Positions 7,657-17,578 of a DNA stretch of 64,000 nt are shown here, in pieces. The stretch lies in contig CANQVL010000002.1 in assembly GCA_947627285.1 (NCBI GenBank), forward strand, positions 1 to 64,000, written 5' to 3'. The first letter of the stretch is position 1; each line of letters starts with the position of its first letter. The position numbers were made by a program, and so were the translations under genes. The notes beneath the pieces were generated by a model, which made no database searches, had not been told where the DNA came from, and was given only the letters and a program-made list of their open reading frames with translations. Origin of the DNA: an uncultured Oscillospiraceae bacterium. GTDB taxonomy: Bacteria; Bacillota; Clostridia; Oscillospirales; Oscillospiraceae.

Positions 7657-10074
7657 ATGTTCAAGGACAAAAAAGACTTCACAAGACAGCTGGAAAACGC
7701 GGCGGTAGCCAATTTCGGCAAGCAGTTTGACAAGCTGCCCAACAGGCTCAAGTATCAGGCATTGGCAAAGCTCATCTCCTCCAACGCGCGCAACGTGCGC
7801 GTGGTCAGCGATGAGACGCGCCAAGAGGAGAAGAAGCGCGTCTACTACTTCTCCATGGAGTTCCTTCTGGGCAAGCTTTTGGAAAACTATATAATGAATT
7901 TCGGCATCAAGGACTTGGTGGAGGAGGGACTTGCCGACTACGGCGTCACCATTGAGGAGCTCGCCGCCGAGGAGGAGGACGCCGGCCTTGGCAACGGCGG
8001 TCTCGGACGCCTTGCCGCCTGCTTCATTGACTCCCTCGCCTCCCTGGGCTACATCGGACAGGGCAACGGCATCCGTTACCGCTACGGGCTTTTCCATCAG
8101 AGGATAGTGAACGGCTGTCAGGTGGAGGACCCGGACAACTGGCTTGAGGGCGGCTACCCCTGGGAGATCGAGCGCCCGGAGGAGGCTGTCAAGGTGCGCT
8201 TCGGCGGCACGGTTGTCCACAAATACTCCGGCAATTCCATGAGCTATGAGTGGACGGGCGGGGAGGAGATCCTTGCCGTCCCCTATGACGTTCCCATCGT
8301 GGGCTTCGGCGGGAAGACAGTCAACAACCTGCGCCTGTGGTCCGCGGAGCCGGCAAAGCAGAATTTCGATATGGACGCCTTCAACAGAGGCGACTACGCC
8401 GGCGCCATGAAGTTCCGCTCAGACGTGGAGGCCATAACCAGCGTCCTTTACCCCAACGACAACGCCGACCCCGGCAAGGTCCTGCGCCTGAAGCAGGAGT
8501 ATATGTTCGTGGCGGCGGGGCTCAAGTCCATACTGCGCTATTATAAGCGCGAGTACGGCAAGCACGCATGGAAACGCTTCCCGGAGCTCATCGCCATACA
8601 CACCAACGACACGCACCCCGCCCTTTGCGCTCCGGAGCTTTTGAGGCTCCTCATCGACGAGGAAGGGCTTGACTGGGATACCGCCTGGGAGATCGTCACA
8701 AAGTCTATCTCCTACACCAACCACACCATCCTCCCTGAGGCGCTGGAGAAGTGGCCGATAGATATGTTCCAGCGCCTCCTGCCCAGGGTCTACGACTTTG
8801 TGGCGGAGATCGACCGCCGCTACCGCGAGTCCTTTGCCATGCGCCGCGAGCAGAACCAGGAGCTCCTTATGAACACCGCCATACTCTGGGGCGGGCAGGT
8901 GAGAATGGCGAACCTCTCCGTCATCGCCGGTCACGCCGTCAACGGCGTCGCCGCCCTACACACGGAGATACTCAAGCGCGACGTCCTGCGGGACTTCTAC
9001 TCTCTCACACCGGAGAAATTCAACAATAAGACCAACGGCGTCACCCACAGGAGGTTCCTTGCACAGGCCAACCCCACCTACGCCTCCCTCATCACCGAGG
9101 CGATAGGCGACAAGTGGTACACCGACGCCATGGAGCTTGCCAGGCTCAAGGAATTTGAGAACGACAACGTGTTCCTTGACAAGGCGGCAAAGTCCAAGAG
9201 CAGGAACAAACAGGTCCTTGCCCGCTACATCAAGGACACCACGGGCATAATCGTGGACACCGACTCCATTTTCGACATCCAGGTGAAACGCTTCCACGCC
9301 TACAAGCGGCAGCTTTTGAACCTCTTCAAGATAATGGACATCTACAACCACATTCTTGAGGACCCCAACTACGACGTGAAGCCCACCACCTTCATCTTCG
9401 CCGGCAAGGCCGCCCAGGGCTACGACTTCGCCAAGAACGTAATACGCCTCGTCTGCTCCGTCGCCGACGTGATAAACACCGATTCCCGCGTGCGCGGCAG
9501 GATACGCGTGGTGTTCATACCCAACTTCTCCGTCTCCAACGGACAGCTCATTTACCCCGCGGCGGACATCTCCGAGCAGATCTCCACCGCCGGAATGGAG
9601 GCATCGGGCACCGGGTGCATGAAGTTCATGATGAACGGCGCGCTGACGCTGGGCACGCTTGACGGCGCCAACGTGGAGATAGTGGAGCAGGTGGGATTTG
9701 AAAACGCGGAGATTTTCGGCCTGAAGACCGAGGAGATCGCGGAGTTCAAGCGCAACTACAACTACTTTGCCCAGGGCGAGTACGATTCCAACCCGCGCCT
9801 GCGCCGGGTGGTGGACCAGCTCACCGACGGCACCTTCGCCAAGCTCTCAGGCGGGTTCGATTCCGTTCGGGCGAATCTTATGAATTCCAACGACGAGTTC
9901 TTCGTTTTGAAGGACTTCCAGCCGTATATCGAGGCCTGGGGCCGCCTGGAGGCGCTGCACTCCGACAAGCGCGAGTGGTACAGGAAGTCCGTCCACAACA
10001 CAGCTTGCTCCGGCATATTCTCCTCTGACCGCACCATCAGGGAGTACGCGGAGGATGTATGGATGATAAATTGA
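7657..10074 (+). CDS. glgP: Glycogen/alpha-glucan phosphorylase
   Basis: An 805-residue GT35 phosphorylase that releases glucose 1-phosphate from glycogen using pyridoxal phosphate. The cofactor signature EASGTGCMKFMMNGALTLG contains the Schiff-base lysine K656. The N-terminal EDAGLGNGGLGRLAAC motif is also intact. AAGGAG precedes the ATG. The last codons (Met-Ile-Asn-stop) fall inside the stem of composite repeat copy B, so the repeat supplies the stop codon. Confidence 0.97.
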   Translation: MFKDKKDFTRQLENAAVANFGKQFDKLPNRLKYQALAKLISSNARNVRVVSDETRQEEKKRVYYFSMEFLLGKLLENYIMNFGIKDLVEEGLADYGVTIEELAAEEEDAGLGNGGLGRLAACFIDSLASLGYIGQGNGIRYRYGLFHQRIVNGCQVEDPDNWLEGGYPWEIERPEEAVKVRFGGTVVHKYSGNSMSYEWTGGEEILAVPYDVPIVGFGGKTVNNLRLWSAEPAKQNFDMDAFNRGDYAGAMKFRSDVEAITSVLYPNDNADPGKVLRLKQEYMFVAAGLKSILRYYKREYGKHAWKRFPELIAIHTNDTHPALCAPELLRLLIDEEGLDWDTAWEIVTKSISYTNHTILPEALEKWPIDMFQRLLPRVYDFVAEIDRRYRESFAMRREQNQELLMNTAILWGGQVRMANLSVIAGHAVNGVAALHTEILKRDVLRDFYSLTPEKFNNKTNGVTHRRFLAQANPTYASLITEAIGDKWYTDAMELARLKEFENDNVFLDKAAKSKSRNKQVLARYIKDTTGIIVDTDSIFDIQVKRFHAYKRQLLNLFKIMDIYNHILEDPNYDVKPTTFIFAGKAAQGYDFAKNVIRLVCSVADVINTDSRVRGRIRVVFIPNFSVSNGQLIYPAADISEQISTAGMEASGTGCMKFMMNGALTLGTLDGANVEIVEQVGFENAEIFGLKTEEIAEFKRNYNYFAQGEYDSNPRLRRVVDQLTDGTFAKLSGGFDSVRANLMNSNDEFFVLKDFQPYIEAWGRLEALHSDKREWYRKSVHNTACSGIFSSDRTIREYAEDVWMIN

Positions 10075-10237
10075 AAAGGGCTTTGCCCTTTTCAATTTAG
10101 GGGGACGTGCGGAGAGAATTTTTGAATTCTGCGGAATTCAAAAATTTTCTCCTGCTGTCGCGCGGCGCGCGCCGCCGGAGGCGGCACACTTGCGCGACAA
10201 AAGGTGATTTTTCCGACGTACATGCCGTCGGAAAAAT
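10068..10237 (-). repeat. Composite intergenic repeat, copy B (inverted orientation)
   Basis: Read on the minus strand it has the palindrome (10237-10207), stem GTCGCGC/GCGCGAC (10198-10192 and 10163-10157), AGCAGG, an inverted repeat around GAATTCCGCAGAATTC, the CGCACGT..CCCC linker, and a terminator-like hairpin (10098-10068). That hairpin contains the glgP stop codon at 10072-10074. The rest of the glgP-glgC gap (10238-10303) shows only TGAGCTAAGCTCA and the glgC ribosome site. Confidence 0.85.
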
Positions 10238-10303
10238 ACTTAAATTGTGAGCTAAGCTCAATGGCTGTCAATATTTAAATTTCTTATAAAGGGAGGTCAT
10301 CTT

Positions 10304-11443
10304 GTGGTTAACAAAAAACCGTTCATAGCCATGCTGCTCGCGGGAGGGCAGGGCAGCAGGCTGGGTGCTCTCACAAAGCACATCGCGAAACCCGCTGTCT
10401 CCTTTGGCGGAAAGTACCGTATCATCGATTTCGCCCTCTCCAACTGTGCCAATTCCAACATCGACACGGTGGGCGTCCTGACCCAGTACAGGCCGTATCT
10501 GCTGAACACATACATCGGCACCGGCTCCTCCTGGGACCTTGACTCCCACGACGGCGGCGTCGCGATCCTTCCCCCCTACGCCACCGAGACCGGCGGGCAG
10601 TGGTACGCCGGCACAGCCGACGCAATCTATCAAAATCTGGATTACATCAACCTCTACGACCCGGATTACGTCATCATCCTATCCGGCGACCACATCTACC
10701 GCATGGACTACCGGAAGATGCTCCGCACACACATCGAGAACAACGCGGACCTGACCATCGCCGTGATGACCGTTCCCTGGGAGGAGGCGCCGCGCCTTGG
10801 TATTCTTGCCGCCGACGAGACCGGCAAGATCTACGACTTTGAGGAGAAGCCGGCAAAGCCCAAGTCCAATCTGGCGTCCATGGGCATCTACATATTCTCC
10901 AAGAAGGTGCTGGAGGATTCGCTCATCGCCGACTCCCGTGACGCCGACTCCGAGCACGACTTCGGCAAGAACATAATACCCACGCTTCTTGCCCAGGGCA
11001 AGCGCCTTTTTGTACACCGCTTCGAGGGCTTCTGGAAGGACGTGGGGACCATACCCACCTTCCACGAGACGAGCATGGACCTTCTGGAGGCAGAGCCCCA
11101 GTTCGACCTGATGAGCAAGGACTTCCCCGTGCTCACCCAGGACGACTCGCTGCCGCCCCATTATGTGGGACCCAAGGGCTCCGTGGACAGGGCGTTCGTG
11201 GCGAACGGCTCCATTATCCTCGGCAAGGTGGAGCACTCCATCATCTCCAAGGGCAGCACCGTCGAGGAGGGCGCCGAGGTGGTGGACTCCATACTTCTCC
11301 CCAACGTCACCGTTGAGAAGGGCGCCAAGGTCACCCGCGCCATCGTTGGCGAGGGCGCCGTCATAAAGGCAAAGGCCGTGTTCGGCAGCGCCGATAAGGA
11401 TGTTGCCATCGCCGTCGTCGGCGACAACGCGGTAGTTGAATAA
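10304..11443 (+). CDS. glgC: Glucose-1-phosphate adenylyltransferase
   Basis: A 379-residue ADP-glucose pyrophosphorylase, the committed step of bacterial glycogen synthesis. It has the nucleotide loop [30 protein letters not shown], and the sugar-phosphate part [12 protein letters not shown]-terminal left-handed beta-helix region ([21 protein letters not shown]) is present. The start is GTG with GGGAGGT upstream. It is followed after 14 bp by glgD, giving the two-subunit GlgC-GlgD arrangement known from Firmicutes. Confidence 0.95.
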   Translation: MVNKKPFIAMLLAGGQGSRLGALTKHIAKPAVSFGGKYRIIDFALSNCANSNIDTVGVLTQYRPYLLNTYIGTGSSWDLDSHDGGVAILPPYATETGGQWYAGTADAIYQNLDYINLYDPDYVIILSGDHIYRMDYRKMLRTHIENNADLTIAVMTVPWEEAPRLGILAADETGKIYDFEEKPAKPKSNLASMGIYIFSKKVLEDSLIADSRDADSEHDFGKNIIPTLLAQGKRLFVHRFEGFWKDVGTIPTFHETSMDLLEAEPQFDLMSKDFPVLTQDDSLPPHYVGPKGSVDRAFVANGSIILGKVEHSIISKGSTVEEGAEVVDSILLPNVTVEKGAKVTRAIVGEGAVIKAKAVFGSADKDVAIAVVGDNAVVE

Positions 11444-11457
11444 GGAGGGTGTGAATA

Positions 11458-12540
11458 ATGGATAGAGTTATCGGACTTATCGCCGCCAACTTTGAGACAA
11501 AGGACATGGGCGAGCTCACGGAGGACCGCACCATCGGTTCGCTCCCTTACGGCGGCAACTACAGGGTCGTGGATTTCCCCCTTTCCAACATGGTAAACTC
11601 CGGGATCAACACCATCGGCCTCATCACCCCCTACAAATACCGCTCCATCATTGACCATGTGGGCGCGGGCAAGGCATGGGACTTAGACCGCAAGAACGGC
11701 GGACTTTTCGTCCTGCCGGGCTCAGTTTTCGGCGTACACAGCGAGAACAGCCACTTCCTCCTGCGCGACATCCGCCGCAACACCATCTACCTTGAGCGCA
11801 GCCCGGCGCCCTACATACTTGTTACCGCGGCCAATGTCATCAGCCACATGGACTACCGCCCCCTCATAATGGAGCACATAAAGTCCGGCGCGGACATCAC
11901 CATGGTCTACAACACCGCCGACCGTGACGAGACCCACCGTTTGGGCGTGACCGTGGAAAACGGCAGGGTGGTGGGCTTTAAGCCTAACCCCAAAAAGTAC
12001 GAGGACGCGGTGCTGGACACCTTTGTCATCTCCCGCGACCTCCTCATGAAGATACTTGAGTGGTACGCCGCCATAGATTACCTCGATTTCTTCGAGGCGA
12101 TAGAGGGCGACCTGGACAAGATGGACATCCGCGCATATAAGTACGAGGGCTACGCCCGCCAGATGTTCACCAGCCGCGACTACTTTGAGTATTCCATGGA
12201 GGTTCTGAACCTGGACGTGGCGAAGGAGCTCTTCAGCCGTGAGCGCCCCCTGGCGACAAAGGCCTCTGAGGCGTCACCCGCCAAGTATCTGGAGGGCGCG
12301 AAGGTCCGCAACTCCATGGTGTCCGACGGCTCCCTCATCCAGGGCGAGGTGGACCACTCCATCCTCTTCCGGGAGGTCAAGGTGGGCAAGGGCGCGAAGG
12401 TGAAAAACTCCATCATCATGCAGCGCTGCGTCATCGAGGACGGCGCCGTGGTGGAGAACGTGATCCTGGACAAATCCCAGACCGTCAAGGCGGGTACCGT
12501 GATCAAGGGCACCGGAGACACCACCTTCATCAAGAGCTGA
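11458..12540 (+). CDS. glgD: GlgD subunit of ADP-glucose pyrophosphorylase
   Basis: A 360-residue paralogue of GlgC. The N-terminal GXGXXG nucleotide loop of GlgC is replaced by LIAANFETKDMGELTE, as expected for the modulatory GlgD subunit. The fold markers YGGNYRVVDFPLSNM and the C-terminal beta-helix remain. GlgD is known to raise GlgC activity in Firmicutes heteromers. GGAGGG lies before the ATG. Confidence 0.93.
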   Translation: MDRVIGLIAANFETKDMGELTEDRTIGSLPYGGNYRVVDFPLSNMVNSGINTIGLITPYKYRSIIDHVGAGKAWDLDRKNGGLFVLPGSVFGVHSENSHFLLRDIRRNTIYLERSPAPYILVTAANVISHMDYRPLIMEHIKSGADITMVYNTADRDETHRLGVTVENGRVVGFKPNPKKYEDAVLDTFVISRDLLMKILEWYAAIDYLDFFEAIEGDLDKMDIRAYKYEGYARQMFTSRDYFEYSMEVLNLDVAKELFSRERPLATKASEASPAKYLEGAKVRNSMVSDGSLIQGEVDHSILFREVKVGKGAKVKNSIIMQRCVIEDGAVVENVILDKSQTVKAGTVIKGTGDTTFIKS

Positions 12541-12551
12541 CAACAAAATGA

Positions 12552-12602
12552 CCGCCTCCGTCCCTCCCCGCCAATGGGGGAGGGACGGGGCGGGACAGGC
12601 GG
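12552..12602. repeat. GC-rich intergenic inverted repeat between glgD and glgA
   Basis: Inner 12-bp arms CCGTCCCTCCCC (12558-12569) and GGGGAGGGACGG (12577-12588), flanked by CCGCCT and AGGCGG. It resembles short GC-rich palindromic repeats common between clostridial genes; a related pattern occurs near 14185-14232. Confidence 0.55.
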
Positions 12603-12636
12603 CAAAGCCGCGTCTATTTTGCAAAAGGAGGAAAAA

Positions 12637-14142
12637 ATGAGGAGAAAATTGCGTGTTCTTTTCGCCGCCTTTGAGGCCGTTCCCTTTATGAAGACCGGCG
12701 GCCTCGGCGACGTGGGCGGTTCGCTCCCCCAGGCCCTCAAGGAGGCGGGGTGCGAGTGCCGCGTCATAATCCCCAAGTTCATGACCATACCAGAGGAATA
12801 CAAGTCCAAAATGACCCACGTGACGGACTTTTACGTGTCCCTGGGCTGGCGCAACGTCTACTGCGGCATTGAGAAGCTCACCCACAAGGGCGTTGTGTAC
12901 TATTTCGTTGACAACGAGTATTACTTCAACCGTGAGCGCGCCTACGGCTACTTTGACGACGGCGAGAGGATAGCGTATTTCTCCAAGGCCATCGTCGAGT
13001 GCCTCCAGTACCTGCCCGATTTCAAGTGCGACGTTCTCCACTGCAACGACTGGCACACCGCCCTTGCCCCCGTGTTCCTTCGGGAGTTCTATCAGGGCCT
13101 GCCGCTCTATGAGAACGTGAAGACGGTGTTCTCCGTCCACAATCTGAAGTTCCAGGGGCAGATGAGCGACATGGTCCTGGGCGACGTCCTGGGGCTCTGG
13201 GGGATCCCGGCGGCGGCCTCACAGCTCCGCTCCGACGAGCGCAGTATAAATTACATGAAGGGCGCGCTGCTTTACTCCGACATCCTCAGCACCGTCTCCA
13301 AGACCTACGCCGAGGAGATCAAGACGCCCTTCTTCGGCGAGAAGATGGACGGCATATTCCGCGACCGCGCCAGTATCCTCTACGGCATAATGAACGGCAT
13401 CGACGTGGTGGACTGGAACCCTGCCACAGACCCCATGATACCCTTCAATTACGACGCCAAGGACCGCTCCGGCAAGGCAAAGTGCAAGGCGGAGCTTCAA
13501 AAGGAGCTGGGGCTCGAGGTCGATCCCGACCGCCCGCTTGTGGTTATGATAGGGCGCCTCACCGAGCAGAAGGGCATGGACCTTGTCCAGCGCGTCATCG
13601 GCGAGATGCTTGACCGCTCCGTACAGATCGCCGTCCTGGGCACAGGGGACAAGCAGTATGAGGACATGCTCAGCTACTACGCCTGGGAGCGCGGCGGAAG
13701 CTGTGCCGCCTGCATACGCTTTGACGAGGCGCTGAGCCACAGGATGTACGCCGGCGCGGACATCCTGCTCATGCCCAGCCTCTTTGAGCCCTGCGGACTT
13801 TCCCAGATGATAGCCATGCGCTACGGCACCCTTCCCGTGGTCCGTGAGACAGGGGGCCTTAAGGACTCCGTGACGCCCTACAACCAGTTCACCGGCGAGG
13901 GCACCGGCTTCTCCTTCGCCAACTACAACGCCCACGAGATGCTTTTCACCATCTTCAACGCCTGCGAGGTCTTCTGGACCGACAAGGAGGCGTGGAGCAA
14001 GCTCCAGGATAACGCCATGGCAGCCGATTTCAGCTGGAACCGCGCCGCCCAGGAGTATCTGGAGATGTACCAGCGCACCCATCCGGAGATAGAGCCCTGG
14101 GTAAAGAAAAAGGGCGAGCCGGACGAGGCGGAGGAGGAGTAA
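12637..14142 (+). CDS. glgA: Glycogen synthase (ADP-glucose)
   Basis: A 501-residue GT5 glycosyltransferase that adds glucose from ADP-glucose to the glycogen chain. The N-terminal acceptor/ADP-glucose motif is MKTGGLGDVGGSLP. Further motifs are LHCNDWHTAL, GRLTEQKGMDLV and, in the C-terminal domain, PSLFEPCGLSQMIAMRYG. The start at 12637 follows AAGGAGG; the open frame upstream runs through the GC-rich inverted repeat and is not protein-like. Confidence 0.96.
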   Translation: MRRKLRVLFAAFEAVPFMKTGGLGDVGGSLPQALKEAGCECRVIIPKFMTIPEEYKSKMTHVTDFYVSLGWRNVYCGIEKLTHKGVVYYFVDNEYYFNRERAYGYFDDGERIAYFSKAIVECLQYLPDFKCDVLHCNDWHTALAPVFLREFYQGLPLYENVKTVFSVHNLKFQGQMSDMVLGDVLGLWGIPAAASQLRSDERSINYMKGALLYSDILSTVSKTYAEEIKTPFFGEKMDGIFRDRASILYGIMNGIDVVDWNPATDPMIPFNYDAKDRSGKAKCKAELQKELGLEVDPDRPLVVMIGRLTEQKGMDLVQRVIGEMLDRSVQIAVLGTGDKQYEDMLSYYAWERGGSCAACIRFDEALSHRMYAGADILLMPSLFEPCGLSQMIAMRYGTLPVVRETGGLKDSVTPYNQFTGEGTGFSFANYNAHEMLFTIFNACEVFWTDKEAWSKLQDNAMAADFSWNRAAQEYLEMYQRTHPEIEPWVKKKGEPDEAEEE

Positions 14143-14184
14143 AACTCCGACAAAATCAAATGAATGGGGCGGCACACCGCCGCC

Positions 14185-14232
14185 CCGTTTTCCCCTGAGG
14201 GGGAGACGCCGGGAAACCGGCAGGGGGAGAGA
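14185..14232. repeat. GC-rich intergenic repeat between glgA and the GH13-GH77 gene
   Basis: The segment holds TCCCCTGAGGGGGA and the hairpin GCCGGGAAACCGGC followed by AGGGGGAGAG. Such C/G-rich blocks recur in clostridial intergenic DNA. No promoter was recognised beside it. Confidence 0.45.
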
Positions 14233-14269
14233 TCCCCGGCATTCCATTCATTAAAGGACAACCGACCGT

Positions 14270-17200
14270 ATGAGAGCTTACCACGACTCCCGAGAGCTTA
14301 AATTCCGTTACCCCTTTGGCGCTGTCGCCCTCGGCGGCGCTGTTTCCATTTCCATCGACACCTGGGACGGCGAGCCCGAATGGGCTGAGCTGAAGGTGCG
14401 TGTGGACAAAAAAGAGGACAGATATTACACCATGGACCGTGACGGCGGGCACTTTTACGTCACCGTCACACCGGAGACAGCGGACATCCACTGGTACTCC
14501 TTTATCCTCCACTACCCCGGCGGCGCCGTGCGCTGGTACGGACCGCGCCAGGGAAGTGTGGGAGGCATAGGGCAAATGTACGACGGTCAGTGCCCCGAGT
14601 ACCAGATAACCGCCTACGTGCCGCGCGCCGTCCCCGACTGGTACAAGAACGCCATATGCTATCAGATATTCCCCGACCGCTTTTTCCGGGGCGAGGACTG
14701 GCGGGAGAACGCCATGAAGGCGCTCTCCAAGCCCAGGAACGGGACGCCGAAGGCGCTGGTGGAGGATTGGAACACCCCCGTGAGCTACAAGCGTATGCGC
14801 GACGGGCGCATAAGCGTCTGGGAGTTTTACGGCGGCACCCTCTCCGGCATCGAGGAGAAGCTGGACTATCTGAAGGGGCTGGGGATCACCGCCATATACT
14901 TAAACCCCATCTTCGAGGCCGTCAGCAACCACCGCTACGACACCGGCGACTACCGCAAGGTGGACCCCATGCTGGGGGACGAGGAGAAGTTTGTCAGCCT
15001 GTGCCGCGCGGCGGAGGAGCGGGGAATCTCCCTGATCCTTGACGGCGTTTTCAACCACACCGGCTGTGACAGCAAATATTTCAACAAATTCGGAAACTAC
15101 CCGGACCCCGGCGCCTGCCAGGGACCGGCTTCGAGATATTATAGCTGGTTCCGCTTTTACGATTTCCCCAACCGCTACGAGTGCTGGTGGGGCAACGACG
15201 AGCTCCCGGACGTGGAGGAGCACGACCCGGATTTCAAGAGTTACATCGCCGGCGACACCGACAGCGTGGTGCGCCACTGGCTCCGCCTGGGCGCAAAGGG
15301 CTGGAGGCTGGACGTGGCGGACGAGCTCCCCGACGACTTCATTGAGGACATAAAGACAGCCGTCGTCGCCGAAAAGGGCGGCGAGGGGCTCCTCATGGGC
15401 GAGGTATGGGAGGACGCCTCCAACAAGGTCGCCTACGGCGAGCTGAGGCGGTACTTCCTGGGTACGGAGCTTGACTGCGTGATGAACTACCCCGTGCGCT
15501 ACGCCGTACTTTACTACCTTCTGGGCGACGTCCCCGCCTGGGCGCTGAACGAGACGATGTGGAGCCTCAAGGAGAACTACCCGCCGGAAAATTTCAATGC
15601 CTCCTTCAACCTCATGGGCAGTCACGACAGGGCGAGGGTACTCACCGCCCTGGGAGGCGCGCCGAGACCGGAACAGCTCAGCGAGGAGCAGAAGAAGAGC
15701 TACCGCCTCTCCGACTCCCAGCGCGGGCTTGCCAAGGGGAAGCTGTGGCTTATGGCGCTGCTGCAAATGACGCTCCCCGGCGTGCCCTGCGTCTATTACG
15801 GCGACGAGGCGGGCATGGAGGGCTACGCCGACCCCTTCAACCGGGGGACCTACCCCTGGGGCAGGGAGGACAGGGACTGCTATACCATCTACCGCAACGC
15901 CATAAACCTCCGCCGCGCCTTTCCCGAACTTGCCGGCGCGGACTTTTCCCCGTTCTGCTTCGGAGACGACGTGTTCGGCTTCTACCGCGACTGGGAGGGC
16001 GAGGGCATCGCCGTTCTTGTGAACCGGGGGAGCCGCTCCCGGGAGGTGACCATCGACTCCCACGGAGAGGACGTCACCGACATATTGGGCGGCACAAAAT
16101 TCGAGCTTCGCGACGGGAAGGTCCGCGTGGTCCTGTGGTCGCTGGGCTCCGCCATACTCCACTTCCACAAAAGGGTCCGCCTGGGGCTCCCCATGGAGCG
16201 CGGGGCGGGGATTTTGGCGCATATCACCAGCGTCGCCCGCAGCGCCGACAAGGTGGAGCTCCGGTCCGACGGCGAGGAATTTGTCAACTTCCTTTACAAA
16301 ACCGGTCAGAAATACTGGCAGCTCCTGCCGCTGAACCCCACAGACGAGCACGGGTCACCCTACGCCGGGCCGTCGGCATTTGCAGGGAACCTGGATTTCT
16401 GCCGCTTCAAGGGCAGTACACTGCGCCATATGTTTGACGAGTTCGTTCCCGACGAGGCATATGAGCGGTTCAAAACGGAAAACGCCCACTGGCTGGAGGC
16501 CTGGTGCTCCTACGCCGCCCTTAAAAAGCGCTTCGGCGGCAAGCCCTTTACCCAGTGGCCCCGGGAGTACAGGCGCTTTAAAAGCGGGATATGCGACGGA
16601 GACTCCGAGCTTGCGGCGGAGCGGGACTTCCAGGAGTTCTGCCAGTTCCAGTTCGACACCGAGTGGCACGAGCTTCGCGCATACGCCAACTCCAGGGGGA
16701 TAAAGATAATAGGCGACATACCCATGTACGTCTCCGCCGACTCCGCCGACGTGTGGGCAAATCCCGAGCAATTCACCGTGGACGGGGACGGGAACGCCGT
16801 TTTCATCGCCGGTGTGCCCCCCGCGTGGAACGACGAGGGACAGGTCTGGGGCAACCCGCTGTACAACTGGGACGTTATGGAGAAGGACGGCTACGCCTGG
16901 TGGCTGCGCCGCTTCAAGCGGATGCTGGACCTTTACGACTACGTGCGCCTTGACCACTTCATGGGCTTCGAGTCCTGCTGGGCGATACCGGCTGGGAAGG
17001 GCCCCGCCGACGGGCAGTGGCGCTTCGGACCGGGCATAAAGCTCTTCAAGGCGGCATACGACAAATTCGGGCCTCTGCCCTTCCTGGCGGAGGACCTGGG
17101 CGCCATAACCCCAGCTATCCGGGCGCTTCTCTCCCGCTGCGGATTCCCCGGGACGGATATAATGCAGTACCAGTTCGACCCGGTGTACGGCTATTGGCCC

Positions 17201-17545
17201 CAGAAGGACAAGGTGGCGTACTCCGGCACCCATGACAATGAGACGCTGGTAGGCTACGCCGCCAACAGGTATCCAAATGAAAAGCCCGTGCTGGCGGCAA
17301 GGAGGATGCGCAAAAATCTGTTCGCCTCCTCAGCCGACGTGGTGATACTCCAGCTCCAGGACGTGTGCGGACTGGGGAACGAGGCGCGGATGAACACCCC
17401 CGGCACCACCGGCGGCAACTGGCGCTGGCGCGTAAAGCCGGCGGATTTCCGGGAGGAGCGCTTCTCGGACTACAAGAGCGCCGCTGACAGGCTTCTGGCT
17501 GACACAAAGGAAAGCCGGCGGCTGGATATATACGAAGGTCTGTAA
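14270..17545 (+). CDS. Bifunctional GH13 alpha-glucosidase/debranching enzyme and GH77 4-alpha-glucanotransferase
   Basis: A 1091-residue fusion. Residues 1-120 resemble a neopullulanase N-domain. Residues about 123-620 form a GH13 barrel with GWRLDVADE (nucleophile D348), LLMGEVWED (E378) and NLMGSHDRAR (D453). Residues about 635-1091 are a MalQ-type GH77 domain: RGAGILAHITS start, RLDHFMGFE (D895), FLAEDLG (E941) and SGTHDNETL (D989). All six expected catalytic carboxylates are present, so both halves look active. The fusion likely opens limit dextrins or maltodextrins left by GlgP and rearranges them into longer chains. It lies between glgA and pgi. Confidence 0.9.
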   Translation: MRAYHDSRELKFRYPFGAVALGGAVSISIDTWDGEPEWAELKVRVDKKEDRYYTMDRDGGHFYVTVTPETADIHWYSFILHYPGGAVRWYGPRQGSVGGIGQMYDGQCPEYQITAYVPRAVPDWYKNAICYQIFPDRFFRGEDWRENAMKALSKPRNGTPKALVEDWNTPVSYKRMRDGRISVWEFYGGTLSGIEEKLDYLKGLGITAIYLNPIFEAVSNHRYDTGDYRKVDPMLGDEEKFVSLCRAAEERGISLILDGVFNHTGCDSKYFNKFGNYPDPGACQGPASRYYSWFRFYDFPNRYECWWGNDELPDVEEHDPDFKSYIAGDTDSVVRHWLRLGAKGWRLDVADELPDDFIEDIKTAVVAEKGGEGLLMGEVWEDASNKVAYGELRRYFLGTELDCVMNYPVRYAVLYYLLGDVPAWALNETMWSLKENYPPENFNASFNLMGSHDRARVLTALGGAPRPEQLSEEQKKSYRLSDSQRGLAKGKLWLMALLQMTLPGVPCVYYGDEAGMEGYADPFNRGTYPWGREDRDCYTIYRNAINLRRAFPELAGADFSPFCFGDDVFGFYRDWEGEGIAVLVNRGSRSREVTIDSHGEDVTDILGGTKFELRDGKVRVVLWSLGSAILHFHKRVRLGLPMERGAGILAHITSVARSADKVELRSDGEEFVNFLYKTGQKYWQLLPLNPTDEHGSPYAGPSAFAGNLDFCRFKGSTLRHMFDEFVPDEAYERFKTENAHWLEAWCSYAALKKRFGGKPFTQWPREYRRFKSGICDGDSELAAERDFQEFCQFQFDTEWHELRAYANSRGIKIIGDIPMYVSADSADVWANPEQFTVDGDGNAVFIAGVPPAWNDEGQVWGNPLYNWDVMEKDGYAWWLRRFKRMLDLYDYVRLDHFMGFESCWAIPAGKGPADGQWRFGPGIKLFKAAYDKFGPLPFLAEDLGAITPAIRALLSRCGFPGTDIMQYQFDPVYGYWPQKDKVAYSGTHDNETLVGYAANRYPNEKPVLAARRMRKNLFASSADVVILQLQDVCGLGNEARMNTPGTTGGNWRWRVKPADFREERFSDYKSAADRLLADTKESRRLDIYEGL

Positions 17546-17578
17546 CCTTTTACAATTTTTATAAGGAGCTGATTTAAT

